Source: Mesodorylaimus sp. YZB2_4
Lineage: Eukaryota; Nematoda; Enoplea; Dorylaimida; Dorylaimidae
DNA: 64,000 bases
NCBI GenBank assembly: GCA_030248295.1
Contig: JASANH010000938.1
Span: 868,001 to 932,000, forward strand
Direction of reading: 5' to 3'
Below, piece after piece: positions 36,801-54,545 of the stretch (position 1 is its first letter; each line of letters opens with the position of its first letter). The notes beneath the pieces are model-generated. The model worked only from the letters and a program-made list of their open reading frames with translations. It did no database searches and was not told the DNA's origin. A program made the position numbers and the translations under genes.

Positions 36801-37701
36801 TCACAATGCGAGCCCAGCCTAGAGCCTGCGGGCATGCTTCTGACATGCCGCTGCAGATTACGCAACAAATGCAGTCTTTTAGAGGCAACAAGGCGACGGC
36901 TATCACATATAGGTACTTCTTACTAGACCGTAATCAAATACGCCACGTACGAGCCATACCCACCTTCCAAGAAACGTGCACGTCCGTTCTCTTCCCAGCA
37001 TTTATACCAGAATCCATCGATCAGGCGGGTCTCTCCCGCCGCCAGTTCCACACCCTTGGTCCTCTCGCTCCCAGCGCAGCCTGCAAACGACGTTGCCTGC
37101 AGTACGCCATTCTTACACAGGGCACCCTTGGTCCTGGGCCTGACTGAACTAACGATAAGGCGCAAGATTCTCTCAAGCAAGGCAAGTACCACCCACCGTT
37201 CTCTAACCAAAGGCAGCAGGTACAAGGCCATCTGGATGTATCATGTTCATGTTCATGTTCATGTTTTACCACATAACCAAACGCTTATGCGCACTCGAGG
37301 GGGTATCATTCAAAAGGCACGCCGTGACTGCCATCACAAGTGCTTACCGATAAAAGTGGCCGCGTAATCCTTGCACTGGTACTTGAATATGCTAACTTGG
37401 GTTATACCATCGCCGTGAACACAAATGACGGGCAAGCGGATCTCTGTTGCTGCAACAGTACAGGCTCGTCTTCATCAAACATGTCACATCAGTAAACAGC
37501 ACTCAGATCAGTGACCTATATCTTAGGCACACTGGCCCAGTGCACATGCACTTGGAGCATAAACCATTTCTCTCCTCAGTGACCACCGCATTTCAGGGGT
37601 AAAGTGTAACACACTGTCATACCTTGTCTTACGAGTCTTCGTGCCGTGGTTGGCTTTATGGCCAAACCCAACAAAAACAAGGTCGCGATGAATAATTTCA
37701 T
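30808..37701 (-). CDS. Giant modular secreted protein with about nine MIG-18/Fn1-like pairs
   Basis: About 26 short exons from 37701 to a TAA at 30808. The first five exons (37701-37623, 37449-37348, 37143-36964, 36605-36498, 36443-36054) give a signal peptide (MKLFIATLFLLGLAIKPTTA), an atypical N-terminal region and a long Ser/Pro linker. Then pairs of modules repeat: type B (C-x-x-NG-x-x-HK-x-GE-x-W-x-x-REVRYVC-x-x-G, for example near 35.95, 34.6, 34.1, 33.6, 32.9, 32.2 and 31.6 kb) followed by type A (ACIL-x-DGTEL-x-x-GQ, V-x-x-GVLHKC, GLEYGAG-x-CG-x-x-GF-x-C). Linkers are rich in Gly, Ser, Gln or Pro/Ala. All joins I resolved are phase 1. The type-A copy at 31.9-32.1 kb has lost its last cysteines. 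The last exon holds a variant pair ending CGEDVQC. The modules resemble the MIG-18-type fibronectin-I-like domain; an extracellular-matrix role is inferred. Some middle exon edges are approximate. Confidence 0.75.
37241..37266. repeat. Hexamer microsatellite in an intron
   Basis: Four copies of TCATGT lie in the second intron of the giant secreted-protein gene. It is short and probably without function. Confidence 0.7.
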
Positions 37702-39198
37702 GTTGCCTCACGACAGGCAATATAGAGCAGAGTAGTACAATCGGTCGAGAGGAATGGGGTACAGCTCTCCAAAATAGTTCTTGTCTTCGTCTTTACGATT
37801 TCGATCAAGAGCACCTGGCCTCCCATTGGGCTAGCAATGATTTATGACAATCTTCATAAAATCCTGTTTTTAGAACAGGTTTCTCATATACCTTTAAACA
37901 CGATGAATTTAACTGCAAACAGTCTCTTCATTCAGTGTACGACAAAAAAAGCGTTACTTTCTCCAATTCACCCAAATATGGCCATCAGACGCCAATGCTC
38001 TTGCAAAGGGGTAGGTACCTACGACGATAATTGATGCGATCTGCGCAAGGTCCCACGCCAAGCGAGAATGTACTGGCGTTACAACCTGAAAACTTCTGTT
38101 CACCACGCGATTTTTTAACTCTCCTTAAACGGTGTTTCTTTTTCGTTTGCGACCGATTATATATAAACATCAGAGGGCGTGTGAGTTCTTGGTTCTAATA
38201 AGGCTCCAAAATGTAGTCGCGGATGATTATTTATTTAGAACACGGCTGTTTTGGCAGCCACTGGCGATTAGAGTGTTCGTCTTCTGTGAAGTAGGTTGCG
38301 ACGAAAGTGCATTTATGAAAGACGTCAGAACTGTGCGATTAGGCCGACTAAAGAGGGACTGTGTGATGACTCTTTGCTCTTCGTAACTCGAGCTAATGCA
38401 TGAAGGCAAGGTCAACATTTCAGAGCTATATATTAGACGAAGCACTCTGTGCAGGAGATCCAGGATGGCTAGCCCAATCTAGGCGTGCAAGGCCCCAGGT
38501 TTAACACTGGGTGTGTGAATAATAATAGTCGGGAGCCTGTAAAATTACAGGAGACACCAGAGATGAAATCGAATTGAGTTGAGCCCAAATTGAATTGAAA
38601 GTCAAAGTGTTTTGCAAGGCAGAGAGGCAAATGGTAAAAACAGATCTAACTACTATATTCTTCTAATTGGTGACCTGAATTCCTCAAACAATGTGTACAC
38701 GCTTTGATTGATTCGAGAATGCGGTACTGAGCTGATCGCGACATGCCTCGCCCGCAATATCACGTCAATAAGTGCAATGAGACCACGCAAAGTTGAAACT
38801 GGAAGCAACAATGTTAAAAGAACACGGATACGAGGCGTGGGTCAAACAAATATGCTGAGAATAAGAGTAATGACTTTATTCAAGGCTACACATTCGTACC
38901 CTAAACATGGCCAGGATGAACTGCGCCTTGGAATTTTAATCTTTTCGGTCTCATGCACGCAACACAGCCGGGAGAAGGAGGTGTGGTTTGTCACTTTACG
39001 ACTCGAAAATTCTTTGCCAACCCCAAAATGGGTATGGCCATTGTTTGAAACTAGTCAAATGATATGAGCGCTGGTCGCCCTCGTCACACAGTACAGGCCT
39101 TCAGTGACCTCGCAGAGTATTGTATAAAAGGGAAGACAGAACAGAGAAGAGTCATTCGATTCGATCACAGTCCCTCCCGTCAACGAGTCCCATTCACC
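37702..39198. other. Divergent intergenic region between two related secreted-protein genes
   Basis: Separates the minus-strand giant gene from the plus-strand duplicated gene. It includes a tRNA-like fragment around 38463-38520 (T-arm-like CCCAG, loop, CTGGG) and the TATA box at 39121-39130. Confidence 0.5.
39121..39130 (+). promoter_or_regulatory. TATA box of the secreted duplicated-module gene
   Basis: TGTATAAAAG lies about 75 bases before the start codon at 39199, a suitable distance for a TATA element with a short 5' leader. It is the clearest core promoter element I saw in the window. Confidence 0.65.
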
Positions 39199-40446
39199 AT
39201 GCTTCGCCTGCTCTCTCTGATCTTGTGCATTCTCGCCTGCAATGCCGCTTCGTTGCAAAATGGCCAACAAGCGGCCGACACTAAGAGCAATGGTCAAACT
39301 TTGGACTGGGCAGTCTGCAATGTCAACGGACAACAGTTGAAGCCTGGTCAACGCGCCACGTCGGGCAACTTTGTCTTCGAGTGCCAGCTGAGTGAGAACA
39401 TTGTCAGGACAACCATCGTCGCTTGCCTGGACGACGAAGAACCAAAGCGCGAACACCCCATAGGCGGTCAGTGGGTGGTCGGCGCTCGTCCATTTCGCTT
39501 CGTCTTCGAGTGCGCCAAGAGTGGTACAAGCACAGTAAGAAAAGTGGCTCAGTGCTTCTACGACTCTGACGAGGGCCAGGCCAAGTTGAATCCGGGCTCC
39601 GAACAAAAAGTAGGCAATAATGTGGTTCGATGCTTGCCACGTGGTGACAACGGTGTCCAATTCGATATCACATATGGAAAAGAAACCTCTGTCAACACTG
39701 GAACCAACGCAAACACGAATACGAACGTTGATGCCAACAAGAACGCCAACAGGAACACTAATACCAACGCCAATGCCAACAGCAACACCAGTACCGATAC
39801 GTTTTCTGACACCGCCAACACCACCACCAACTCTGAGGCTTCTTCCAATGCCAGTGCCAACGCTGGCACGTCCACGAACACAAACTCCGACACTGGTTCA
39901 TCCAGCCAAACCAGGGACAACAGCTGGGCTGTGTGCTACGTCGACGGACAGAAACTGACCCCAGGTCAACGCGCTCGGTCCTCCTTTTTCGTCCACGAAT
40001 GTCAACTGGATGGTAGAATTGTGAGGACGCAGATCGTGGGCTGCTTGGACGACAATACCCCCAAGGGCGAACATGCTCACGGAGAGCGTTGGGTGGAAGG
40101 AGAGCGACCATATCGTTACGTGTTTGAGTGCACCAAGACTGGAGAAGTCACCCAAAAGAAAGCCGTCCAATGCTTCTACGACTCCGACGAAGGTCAGGCC
40201 AAGCTGGACGTGGGCACGGAACAACGCGTGGGCAAGTTCCTAGTGAAGTGCAGTCGATTGGGCGCGGGCGGTGTGCAATATTTTGTCAACTATATTCAAA
40301 CCCAAGGCGATGCCAACTCGTCAGCTTCGGCCCCGGGCACCAGTGGTAGTGCTCCCAGCGTTGTTACGGCCAATGCAGGTGCAAGCAGTACCAGCAAGAA
40401 TGAAACCGAGACCTCTCACTCGTCGAATGGTCATATGCGCAAGTAG
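39199..40446 (+). CDS. Intronless secreted protein with a duplicated MIG-18/Fn1-like region
   Basis: One frame; I start at ATG 39199 because it opens a clean signal peptide (MLRLLSLILCILACNAA), giving 415 residues. Two near-identical blocks of about 115 residues follow. Each reads WAVC-x-V-[ND]GQ-x-L-x-PGQRA, then F-x-x-ECQL, IVRT, CLDD, EH, G-x-x-WV-x-G-x-RP, FEC, QCFYDSDEGQAKL, and VG with a closing Cys. They are separated by about 75 residues almost entirely of Asn, Thr, Ser and Ala. The layout is very close to nematode MIG-18-type proteins (three short cysteine sub-modules per block). The gene has a TATA box and no introns, unlike the related minus-strand genes nearby, which fits a strongly expressed secreted or glandular product. 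That role is inference. The C-terminal tail is Ser/Gly/Thr rich. Confidence 0.85.
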   Translation: MLRLLSLILCILACNAASLQNGQQAADTKSNGQTLDWAVCNVNGQQLKPGQRATSGNFVFECQLSENIVRTTIVACLDDEEPKREHPIGGQWVVGARPFRFVFECAKSGTSTVRKVAQCFYDSDEGQAKLNPGSEQKVGNNVVRCLPRGDNGVQFDITYGKETSVNTGTNANTNTNVDANKNANRNTNTNANANSNTSTDTFSDTANTTTNSEASSNASANAGTSTNTNSDTGSSSQTRDNSWAVCYVDGQKLTPGQRARSSFFVHECQLDGRIVRTQIVGCLDDNTPKGEHAHGERWVEGERPYRYVFECTKTGEVTQKKAVQCFYDSDEGQAKLDVGTEQRVGKFLVKCSRLGAGGVQYFVNYIQTQGDANSSASAPGTSGSAPSVVTANAGASSTSKNETETSHSSNGHMRK

Positions 40447-42097
40447 GAAGCGATCTCGATACGAACGGGTAGTTTAGGGACCACGATCACACCTTGATGG
40501 CACTCACTTGGTTCCCGCGGTAGTGCCTGCTGGGCCAATGCGATGGAGTAGTCCATACTCTAGGAATAAACTGATAGCTGCGCACATCGCTGGTGGGGTG
40601 CACAAGGCCCGCCCTAACCGTGTCTATGCAAGCAATGCAGTCAGTCCCAGCAGAATCCTCTCCTAAAGCTTGAAGTGGAACCGACCAACTCAACCAACCT
40701 ACAGTCAAAAGATGACACAAGTGACATGTAGCTGGGTTCCATTTTCCCAGTCTGCGCTTCACAAGGTGCGTCTTCTGACTCGATCCTCGATCCGCAGGCA
40801 CACGAAACAGTACGATGGGAACTCACCCTCGGGCAACATGAGCGCGGATCCGCCCTCTTATTTTCTGCGGCATCGTGGTCGCGCATCACTCACGTGGGAA
40901 CCGAATGACAGTCTCCATGTACATACGTACGAACAGGTTAGCATCTCTTGTGTGTATTTGGAGCAAGCGAGGTCGGCCCAACAAATACAGATTGCCTGAA
41001 CAGGACGAGCCTTGTCGTTGCTGCGGGTGTGAAAGTACGTACTGTCATAGCCTTGCCCTGACTGTAGAGTGCTGCAGAGACGGCAGATCGAAACTCCCGC
41101 TTATATCGCGGTTTGTGTCATTTGCACTTTACAGTGTCTCGTCTGGGAGTGCCTTTACGCTTCTTCCACTTACCTTTTTCCCAGTCATTGTACAGCGTCT
41201 GTACGAGTCCAGCGCACGGGTCATATCAAGCGTGCTGTACGACCTATGTACATCCACGCCAGGTCTTCTTGCTCCAAGTGCAAATCTTGCAAATCCCAGT
41301 CCTGCCGACGAAGACTGGGATTTGCTCTGATGTGGTGGCTCCGAATAAACTTCCTTGTCGTCCTAAGTATAATGGAAGGTGCTAGGAGTTTTGGTTGCAT
41401 CACTTCTGACAAATGCAATTCGCATTGTCCACCCTTTGGACGTCGGCTCACCGTTCAAGCCATGCCTACTGCGATACCTTGCCTCCGGACGATGCATTTC
41501 ATTCTGGTCTCTTGCGGCACCCCTTGTTTAACCAGCTGCTTCCGCAGTGATCAAATCAACCTTCCACGAAATCCATCATATCCACAACCACATCATTGCA
41601 TAAAAAGGTTTTAAAGCAGCACTTTTCAACTTATTAGAACCATAACCAATAAAGCAAAAAAGAAATGCCCTTTTGGCGTCCCATTGCAAAGATGTCACAT
41701 TGGACGACAGTTCACAGCTGACCCCCCAACATTCACAAAAGCATCTCCCTCCGTCACAATTACTGTAACTTCCAAATCGACAAGACGAATCACAGTCCCC
41801 CCTTTCTAGCCGCCAATACTAAAAAAGTCTTACCGGAATGCAGAGAATCAATACGAAACAGAAATCGCAGACCACATCCAGCTGCTATGGTGAAAATAGT
41901 TCTCTGCCTTTTCTTACATTCGAGTCCCTGATTACTTGCTCCTCATTTAAATGCAGCCCACAGCCAGCCAACGTAAAAAAAGAAACCTAAATATAAAATT
42001 TTTTCCTATACAGGGTAAAATAGGAAGTGGTGAACGTGGTAAAATATGAGAAAATATTTTCTGTTCAAATATTTATTGACGATCACGTTTAATAGCG
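40447..42097. other. Intergenic region with one strong hairpin
   Basis: Frames around 40.7-41.6 kb overlap each other in several registers and show no domain. A perfect 13-bp hairpin lies at 41289-41325. An AATAAA for the minus-strand gene lies at 42072-42077 (read on the minus strand). Confidence 0.5.
41289..41325. repeat. Perfect 13-bp hairpin
   Basis: GCAAATCCCAGTC at 41289-41301 and its exact complement GACTGGGATTTGC at 41313-41325 enclose an 11-base loop. No U-run follows and the pairing does not extend, so it is not an obvious terminator or microRNA. Confidence 0.75.
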
Positions 42098-43534
42098 TCA
42101 ATGCCGCATATCTTCGTGCTGTCGCAAATCCACTTTGACCCAATCACCTTTCTCACTCGAATGGCGAACAGCATCGATGACGGCTCTGACGTACTGCGCA
42201 TCTTCGAAGCTGGCCAACGACGCCAGACTTCCACTCTGCCACGAAACGACCCCTCGATCGATACCGAACTGATTTCTCGATTGGATCGCACTGCTATGGC
42301 GCTGTTCCTTTTCGTACGCTGGCAAGACTTCGGCCAATTCACGGAGTAAATTTAGAAATCCACTCACATAGAAATCTGGAACGACCGAACGAAGCGCGAA
42401 AGCATCATTGTGATTGCCGGTCGAATTCTCAGTGCCAGCATCCGAGTCGGAAAACAACAATTCCATGAAATTGGATGTGGTTTGCCGACAATCATTAGCT
42501 GGTTGCCCGGCAGTGGTTCCTTTGGTTTTAGATGCTGCTCTGAAGCTAATGCCGTGGATTTCGTTATCTTGAATTTCCAATTGCCCTTCGGTTCCTGAGA
42601 TCAAAAGGCGCTGACGGAAGTAAGGCCGTGAAGACGACGGCGACGACCCACCGCCAGTAGACGCCGGTCCGACACTAATCGACTCTGATAAAGCATTCAA
42701 AGTAACTGTAGCGACAAAATCGTTGTCAAATTTTAACAGGAATGAAGCAAAATCGTCAGCATTGACACGCCGGAACCCAACGCCTGCGCTGGATAAAGAC
42801 GGCGAATGCTGGTGCTTAGCTTCATTCGAATGCGATTTGTCATTCCCATTCATCCATATAAAATCGGTTTCGTTAATCTCTTTCGAGTAGCCTCTTCCAT
42901 CAGCTGCCGCCAAACCGCTGCACTTGACCATTCCTTGGACACGTGTAGCTCGTTTCTGAGTCAAATAGCTGATAACATCGATGACATGACACCCGACTAA
43001 GTTCAGCACGCCTCCGCCCATTGAATGCTCCCACAGCCAATCAAAGTGATCCGCCATTAACAGTGCGCCCGTTCGGACTGAACATTCGCAAGCGATCGGC
43101 TTGCCGATATAGCCGTTCTTGATCAACTCTCGAGCTCGCCGAAACACGTTCAAGTGTCGTAAGCCGTAGCCAACCAAGGCTAACAGCTGCGGATAATACT
43201 GAGCTGCCTGTACCATCTTCATGGCGTCCGAAGTGTTCAAAGTCACCGGTGCGTCGCACAAAACATGCTTTCCTATTCCCAAAGCTTTGATTGCGATCTT
43301 TGAGTGAATTTGTGGTCGACCAGTGATTATGATCATTTGAACTTCTTTTTTCAACAAAACTTCATCGGGCCGGGAAGCCGAAAATGGGATTTCATGTTCG
43401 GCGGAAGCTTGAATCGTCAAATCAGGTTCGGGTGTCCATAAAGCTCGAACATCGAAACGTAGTTTCTTCAAATATTCCACCAAAAAATGAACCGATTCCG
43501 ATGGGCAGATCAAACCAACTTGACGGTACGGCAT
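42098..43534 (-). CDS. GFOD-like oxidoreductase-fold protein (intronless)
   Basis: One frame of 478 residues from ATG 43534. It has the Gfo/Idh/MocA plan: an N-terminal Rossmann-like region (VGLICPSESVHFLVEYLKKL) and a C-terminal substrate-type domain. It matches the GFOD1/GFOD2 family in detail: RPDEVLLKKEVQMI, IAIKALGIGKHVLCDAPVTL, AQYYPQLLALVGYGLRHL, IKNGYIGKPIACECSVRTG, MGGGVLNLVGCHVIDVISYL and late SFEDAQYVRAVIDAVRHSSE. The family is secreted or cytosolic in vertebrates and its reaction is not settled. The usual glycine-rich NAD loop (GxGxxG) is not obvious at the N-terminus. The middle holds low-complexity Ser-rich inserts. A minus-strand AATAAA lies about 20 bases after the stop. Confidence 0.85.
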   Translation of the reverse strand: MPYRQVGLICPSESVHFLVEYLKKLRFDVRALWTPEPDLTIQASAEHEIPFSASRPDEVLLKKEVQMIIITGRPQIHSKIAIKALGIGKHVLCDAPVTLNTSDAMKMVQAAQYYPQLLALVGYGLRHLNVFRRARELIKNGYIGKPIACECSVRTGALLMADHFDWLWEHSMGGGVLNLVGCHVIDVISYLTQKRATRVQGMVKCSGLAAADGRGYSKEINETDFIWMNGNDKSHSNEAKHQHSPSLSSAGVGFRRVNADDFASFLLKFDNDFVATVTLNALSESISVGPASTGGGSSPSSSRPYFRQRLLISGTEGQLEIQDNEIHGISFRAASKTKGTTAGQPANDCRQTTSNFMELLFSDSDAGTENSTGNHNDAFALRSVVPDFYVSGFLNLLRELAEVLPAYEKEQRHSSAIQSRNQFGIDRGVVSWQSGSLASLASFEDAQYVRAVIDAVRHSSEKGDWVKVDLRQHEDMRH

Positions 43535-45970
43535 TTTTGACAAGCCGAAGACAAAATGCGAACTGACAATAAGATGGAAAGAGGCAAGGCCTCTACTAAC
43601 TGATTTCGGAAAATGGGAACTACGGAGAGCCCGAAAGCCAGTGTCCTCTTTTCATATGTGACCGCTATGGACCACTTGCTGCCAGCTGTGATCAACCTAC
43701 AGTATAGCCATGGACCAAACTGGGGCAGCGCGCACACTGGCTCGTCGGTTCTGAGATAAGCAACATGTGACGCTCAGGCCCCGCGTAATTCAAATTTCCA
43801 TTAAAATACCTGCATTGAGTGAGCCTCCGCCGAGCCGCAATTTTATCGTTGCGTGCTCGTTTGCGACTACTTCATCGTAAAAACAGTCGTTGGCCACACT
43901 TTTCTAATTGAAACAGGACAAACTATTTGCACTCGGTCTATTTCAACTTGACATTTAGTCTTTACTCGAGTCGGCATTCTAATTATATCCCTCTCGAGCT
44001 GATGTTATTTTTGGGCACATATTGGAAGACAGGTCAGACTCGTTGCAAACAATAGCAAGGTCTACGTCAGCTTTCGAAAGGGCATTGTCGCAGAAAGAGC
44101 AAATACACTCTCTCGAACAGCTGAGCAAAAAATGTCAGCCTGGAGCCGTTTTTCGGAATGGAGTCATCTGTTGCTAGGACTCGAAGTTGGGCTGCCTTGC
44201 ACAAGCAAAGACACCTCGAGGCCTGGACCTGGCAAATAATCTTAGCCACTTCCGTCCTCCAAGACGGCCAGGACACCTGCGCTGCTCTCGCCTCCTCTCA
44301 AATGCATTTCAGCATAGGAGCAGTGGTTGGGAGTGGAACATGCCAAAAAAGGCATCGGAAGTGACTGAAAAAGATATGGATTAGCAATTAGTTATCGATT
44401 GGAAGCCAGGCAGGTAAGGCTGGTCATGGGGTGGGAATCAATTTGTGGCCTGTCCCAATTTCGCGTTTAGAAAAACACAGTGCTGACGAAAAGGCATGCT
44501 AGCGTAACCTACGAGTCGACACATTTCATCGGCCCGGTTTTCAATGATGAATAGCCGCTAGATGCATTGATGAGTCTGACTGTGAGTTGACAAAAGTGCC
44601 CGCCTCGTTCAAATTAATGGTCGATGAGTGTCGGGCGAATGAGTAGAATGGGCCTCCTAGGCAACAAGTTTTGCTTCACTTGTGAAAAGATTTCAACCAG
44701 ACGATGTTAGAATGGCCGAAATGTAAGCGAGCTGACGATCTTCTTTGAAATTTTTCTTTTCGCACTTGTTTTCGTTACATTTTGGCGAAATTCGCCCGAC
44801 GAGACTTTTATATTGGCATTGCTGGTACGTACTGTATGCCATATTTGGAAAGCTTACTAGATGGTTATATTACATCTCTTTGTCTGTCTGAAAAAGGAAG
44901 GAATACTGTAGGTTTTTGATTCTTCGGCTGGATGAGCTAGGTAACAAAAACTTTTTGAATTTCCCGCTCAATAGAAACAAGATTAATTGATGTCTGCTGG
45001 TAGCGCCTATCTTGGAGAGATCAAGGCAAATCGACCCGGGGGAGTGAGCGGCGGAAATGTCGATGACGTGTACTGTATATACTTGGTGTGTAGCGTTTTG
45101 AGTCGAACCGGGCGGCTGTCGGAAGGCGCAGCCGATCCTTTGCTGTTAACGTACCCATGGATGGAGAGAGCGTTTAGGCTGTTGGCTATGTCGCGAGCGT
45201 TGTCTGTTCGTCTTCGATCAAAAGACGTGGTTCTTCGCGCCTAGAAAAAGTAATGTTCGGTGGGATCTGGGAGGGCTGGTCTTGGTCCATAGCGCGAAAG
45301 ATTTCTCACTTTAGTTGGCTAATAGGAGGTGTCGTCTGCTCGGCGTTCGTTGTCTGAGCGGACGTAGGATGTTTCTATACATTTGCGTGACGCTATTCTA
45401 GATTCTAAACTTGCTTGTATATTCGCGCTTACTTTACTCTCGACTCCAAAAAAGGCCTTCGTCGTCGTTTATTAGTGCCTCTTTCAATTTACTCTTCATC
45501 GTGTCAACGGTCGAAGCGACTCGTAGTGCGTTGAAGAAAGTGCACTGGTTGCCGCTGGTTTCTGAAACTTATTTCGCTTACTAATTGCACGGGCGACTCG
45601 CGCCGGAATTCTCGGGTTTTCTGATTCTGACCGAGACTTGCTTTGGCTTTAGCGGAAAGCGTCGGGACTGCAAACTAGCCTGACACGTTTATAATCGGCC
45701 GGTTCCCGCTTTTTTCAATTAATTAGGCGAGTCAGTTTCTCGTTTCGATTTCAATTATCTTTCACGTTTCCATCTCTGTTTTGCTTACGTCGACTTTACT
45801 GGGTTTTCGACGTGCAATCAATCTTTGGTTTGTTCATTACTTTATCATTAAATTTCTTCGCGTATATTGTGTTTTTCTTTTTAGAAATTTGCACTTGAGT
45901 GTTGCGCCTGCTATCAGTTTCCTTTCAATATTTTCGGGCGATTCGATTTCGCGACGACCAATATTTGAAG
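43535..45970. other. Intergenic region upstream of the FERM gene
   Basis: Divergent promoter side of the GFOD-like and FERM genes. The open frame at 44987-45244 has no domain and I do not call it. Confidence 0.5.
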
Positions 45971-52434
<6,464 letters not shown>

Positions 52435-54545
52435 AGTTGGGGCGAGCAGGCGCTGTTGCGGAGTCGAGTAAGCTAATCGTAGCTGCATTGAATTTTGGAT
52501 TTTGTGAGAGAAATAAGGCTGCGATTGAAAGCTCATGTACTCAAAGTTTGGACAGTATGTGCTGTATGGAAGCGTGATTGGTTTTTTTTTGCTTACCTTG
52601 CGCTTGCCAAGACGGTCAAGTTTGATAAAGGCTATTTCAGTGATCGTTTCCTAGAAGCAGGCATTTTTTGTTTCGAAGCCAGTACATTTTCGGTGAGAAT
52701 ATTTGTCGTGTAAAACTGAAGCTTTGCATGCACCATTTTGTCAGAACCCGGTTTCAGTTTTGGAGGAACGTTTTTAGAGTAGGTTTTTTTGCCTTGTGAT
52801 TTTGAATTCCCAGTAGAATAGGTATTTTGGAAGTAGTACGAAGTGGGACTAAGTTTTTTTCATTTTGTGAACCCAACCAATTTTGTTGAATTCTGTTTTC
52901 ATTGTCTTTTATCGGCAAGGCATTCCCCGAGAAGAAATGGTGGTCGTAGGTAGGACGGTTATGGATAACGTGTAGAGGACTCCGGGTGGAGGGTGCATAT
53001 GTATTTGTAGCCAAACTACTCTTCTCGTCTAGCCTTTGGATCTTACGTTTACTTAGAATCGCTTTTTCTGCTCGCCCATTTCGCTGTTCACTTTCGTGTA
53101 CCTTAGAATGTAGAGCTTGGGCGGGCTGTGGACAGTGGGACATAGTCTTATGCATACTTGGGTGTTTAGGGTAGGAGGGGGCAGTGGTGGAGAGAAGACC
53201 AGTGGTCGCCAAGCTTCTCGAACAATGTTTATTTTAATTGCCGTTTTGTCAACGTTTCTCGTTTTCTCTGAAAAGTGTGAGTTTAGCGGTTGGATAAGAA
53301 CAAGTGGCTGGCGTAATACTTAATGATATACTTGGTATTGTTGGATGAACTCGTTGGCATTTTGTGCACTGGTCGGTGGGTAATGTGTCGGAGTGATATT
53401 TGATGTGTATCTGGTAAAGTATGGGATTTGGTTGGTGTTGAACGAGGGGGGGCTCATTCACTTGGCTGGAGGCATCTCAAAGAAGGTGGGCTATTCGTCA
53501 ATCGTTGCGTGAGTAACAGGCATTGAAATGCTCATAATCAGAAGAACTGACGGAAAGATGAACGAGTTTGTACACTGCATGCAGAGTGGTCCGGACAGAG
53601 GGTTACCACGATCGGGTTGTGGGTGAGTGTCGATGCGACATGGCCTGATTCACCCTACCAACTACGTGCTAGCTTAAAGCCCGCCCCTTTGTAGACGTGT
53701 TGATCGAAGGGGCAGTGGGTTCACTCCACTCCACTAGATTGGGTATAGAACACGCGGAGGCCCATTCTAACGATTCAGCTTTCACTCGTCCGCGACCATT
53801 GTGAAAAGGACTGGTCATGTTTGCTTTATGGACTTGTTTCCTGTTCAATACCCAAAATGAAGCATTGGTTTGATTGGGCGGGTCGGCGAGGTTCGATGCT
53901 TGGCTAGTGTGCGGAAGTGTTGCCTAGCAGTGGTCGACTGATGGCCGTCGATTGTCCTCATCCAGGCGGGTAATGAACCAGATTCGGCAGGCGGAGGTAG
54001 TTGCCAAGGCCAGGGCGGACACGTGTTGATTTATGCGTGCTTTTAGGGGGCTTTTGTGGAACTGCAGTGCGCGCTGGAAGGACGGGTAAGACTTGCAGGA
54101 GGGGTGACGAGATGAGGGCTGACAATGAGAGGCGGAACTCGCACGAGGCCAGTCGCCTCGCTCCAACCTAGGCCGGGCGGCGACGAGGGAGCTGCGGGGA
54201 AGACCAAGCTAAGTTTACTCAATGGCAGGTTTGTGTGCGCACTTCGTATCTAGACCATCCTCGTCCAATCTAGCTAGTCTAGGCGCCTAGGAACTGTATG
54301 TTCCCCGGGGTGTACCTATACGATTTGTATATGAGTAGAAAAGTAGACTAGACGCGCACCGCCCCGACTAGGCTGGTCTTTATTTCACGTCGACTGGCTG
54401 CCAGTTCCGCGCTCCTGTTTTGGTAATAGTAGATCAGGTAGGTGGACTGTGCGCACATGCCGCCGCAAGGGCCTTTTACGAATGTGTCTTCTTACTGGCA
54501 GGTCCGATGGAAGTGGAAGGAGCATAGATCCATTTCCGTGTAGCC
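52435..54545. other. Intergenic region
   Basis: Between the FERM and glycosyltransferase genes on the plus strand. I see no gene, only short overlapping frames without domains. Confidence 0.5.

Noticed and set aside
37241-37266. CRISPR-like or regulatory array
   Set aside because: Only four copies of a hexamer in an intron of a eukaryotic gene.
40875-41614. Cys-containing plus-strand frames of 150-180 residues
   Set aside because: Several registers overlap, there is no signal peptide or repeatable cysteine pattern, and a strong hairpin interrupts them.
44987-45244. Open frame of 85 residues upstream of the FERM gene
   Set aside because: No recognisable feature; likely chance or leader sequence.
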